Of a stretch of DNA of 64,000 nt, positions 63,069 through 64,000 are shown one piece after another (position 1 is the stretch's first letter; the number at the start of each line of letters is the position of its first letter). The notes under the pieces are model-generated. The model was not told the DNA's origin and made no database searches. It saw nothing but the letters and a program-made list of their open reading frames with translations. The position numbers were made by a program, and so were the translations under genes. The stretch is from assembly GCA_900322035.1 (NCBI GenBank), contig ONYL01000005.1, forward strand, positions 1 to 64,000. Reading direction: 5' to 3'. The DNA comes from an uncultured Prevotella sp. (lineage in GTDB: Bacteria > Bacteroidota > Bacteroidia > Bacteroidales > Bacteroidaceae).

Positions 63069-63671
63069 TTAGAAGCCTAAGGCCTTTGTTACGATAAGTT
63101 CGTATTGTTTGCTGATTTCTCCCAGTCGGTTCATGCAATTTATAGCCGCATGCTTCACTCCTAAACTCCCGCCTTGGATAGCAGTTTGAGCCTGGTCGAT
63201 GAGTTCGTTGATTCCGCGCTCATTTGGCTCTTGACCTTTCATGAAGAGGCGCGAGAGAATGTTGTAGCCACATATTTGATAGAGATCTCTGTCGCTGGCT
63301 ATCCATTTGTAGGCTAAGTCGGGGGCGTAGTCGAGGTTCTGGAAGAGGTTGAAAGCTTCCATCTCTGCCATTTCCTGCGATTGTGTTTGCTCCATCCAGA
63401 TCTCGGCCACTTCTTCTGGCATTTCTTTCGATGGCATCAGAAGAGTCGCCAAGATTTTGCATTCTCTGATGTCTTCTTTCCAAAGTTCCACGGCCAGTTC
63501 ATAATTTTTCTCATATTGAGAGGCCATTTGCTTGAGTTGAGGCAGTGTCACGCCCCAGTTCAGTTTATATTCTACGCCTTTCTCGCGCATAGACCGCGAA
63601 GCCTCGCCATTCATCATCAAGCGGAAAGACTGTTTGATCTGCTTTATCTGTTTGTTTATCGCTTCGTTCAT
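63069..63671 (-). CDS. AlkD-like DNA alkylation repair protein
   Basis: This 200-residue, all-helical HEAT-like repeat protein resembles the DNA alkylation repair (AlkD/YhaZ) family. WGVTLPQLKQMASQYEKNYE, LAVELWKEDIRECKILATLL and LAYKWIASDRDLYQICGYNI carry the repeat pattern. AlkD enzymes remove alkylated bases such as 3-methyladenine by capturing DNA in a helical cradle. The catalytic Asp and Trp cannot be placed with certainty. ATG 63671 is chosen, since an in-frame Met upstream (63719) lies in the adjacent tandem repeat. Confidence 0.75.
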   Translation of the reverse strand: MNEAINKQIKQIKQSFRLMMNGEASRSMREKGVEYKLNWGVTLPQLKQMASQYEKNYELAVELWKEDIRECKILATLLMPSKEMPEEVAEIWMEQTQSQEMAEMEAFNLFQNLDYAPDLAYKWIASDRDLYQICGYNILSRLFMKGQEPNERGINELIDQAQTAIQGGSLGVKHAAINCMNRLGEISKQYELIVTKALGF

Positions 63672-63683
63672 TCTTTTTAGTCT

Positions 63684-63834
63684 ATAAGTCCTGTTTAGTT
63701 TATAAGTCTTTTGAGTCAATAAGTCCTTTGAGTTTATAAGTCCTTTGAGTCAATAAGTCTTTTGAGTCAATAAGTCTTTTGAGTTTATAAGTCTTTTGAG
63801 TCAATAAGTCTTTTGAGTCAATAAGTCCTATATT
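63684..63834. repeat. 17-bp tandem repeat array
   Basis: Seven full 17-bp units start at 63702, 63719, 63736, 63753, 63770, 63787 and 63804 (ATAAGTCYTTTGAGTYW), with a degenerate unit before and a partial unit after. It lies directly upstream of the AlkD-like gene, so it may contain or influence that gene's promoter. It has no coding role of its own. Confidence 0.9.
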
Positions 63835-63891
63835 ATTTCTGTCTTAATCGGCAATTATTTTCATGCGTAGTCCACGCCATCCCCATCTGAT

Positions 63892-64000
63892 TTAGACGGG
63901 AAGAGTGGAGTAATCTCTACTGTAGCGGAGCATCTGCTCGTCGTAACCCTCACTGTAATCTACCTTTACATCAACCGTTTTGCCGTCTTTCTCGACAAGT
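63892..64000 (-). CDS. 3' end of an unidentified gene (partial)
   Basis: The minus strand encodes the last 35 residues of a protein entering from beyond the window: LVEKDGKTVDVKVDYSEGYD, then EQMLRYSRDY and STLPV before TAA at 63892-63894. The frame is open to the window edge and has good coding character. I do not recognise the family from this fragment. Confidence 0.6.
   Translation of the reverse strand, partial: LVEKDGKTVDVKVDYSEGYDEQMLRYSRDYSTLPV

Overview
The window reads as chromosomal DNA of a Bacteroidales bacterium, most likely Prevotella or a close relative. The reasons are: many promoters with the Bacteroidetes -7 box TAnnTTTG; five secreted proteins ending in the short type IX secretion (T9SS) sorting tail; lineage-typical families (DUF4827 lipoprotein, GT117/DUF2723, class III fructose-bisphosphatase, TamL, an Omp28-like protein); and a 5S rRNA 3' end followed by tRNA-Tyr.

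Layout. 1-465: end of an rRNA operon and tRNA-Tyr. 490-5251: three secreted proteins (a sorted surface protein, a NUC1-type nuclease, an Ig/OB-module protein). 5623-8811: nrnA, a DUF4827 lipoprotein and glmM. 8885-10465 (minus): lemA and an M48 protease. 10704-11690: a small exported protein and a decayed gene. 11741-22752 (minus): a three-gene, 11-kb, GC-rich operon of T9SS cargo proteins, with a membrane-bound TPR/AraC regulator upstream (23151-24890). 25298-26814: gene debris (mannitol dehydrogenase remnant, prophage tape-measure remnant), a 54-residue secreted Cys-containing peptide on the minus strand, and the initiator tRNA-Met. 27247-36589: tetR, fabG, rluA-type gene, tamB, tamL and a small monooxygenase. 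37514-53632: housekeeping and envelope genes (GT117, polysaccharide deacetylase, queG, nucleotidyltransferase, cysE, RNA methyltransferase, DPP IV, purD, two membrane proteins, fbp). 53875-54057: an orphan promoter-terminator unit, probably a small RNA. 54207-63671 (minus): acyltransferase, the purF-carA-carB operon, a Wza-like lipoprotein and an AlkD-like protein. 63892-64000: 3' end of one more minus-strand gene.

How it fits together. Most of the window is a standard core genome. The accessory signal is in the T9SS cargo operon and its regulator, the nuclease-associated secreted cluster at the left end, the debris next to tRNA-fMet, and dispersed intergenic repeats. The most distinctive repeat is a 22-bp unit forming two arrays 32 kb apart in opposite orientation. 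No CRISPR array, intact insertion sequence, restriction system or toxin-antitoxin pair was seen. I did not find a convincing new multi-gene system. The best candidates for something undescribed are the 22-bp repeat family, the 54-residue exported peptide, the orphan small-RNA unit and the long leader at 2875-3088.
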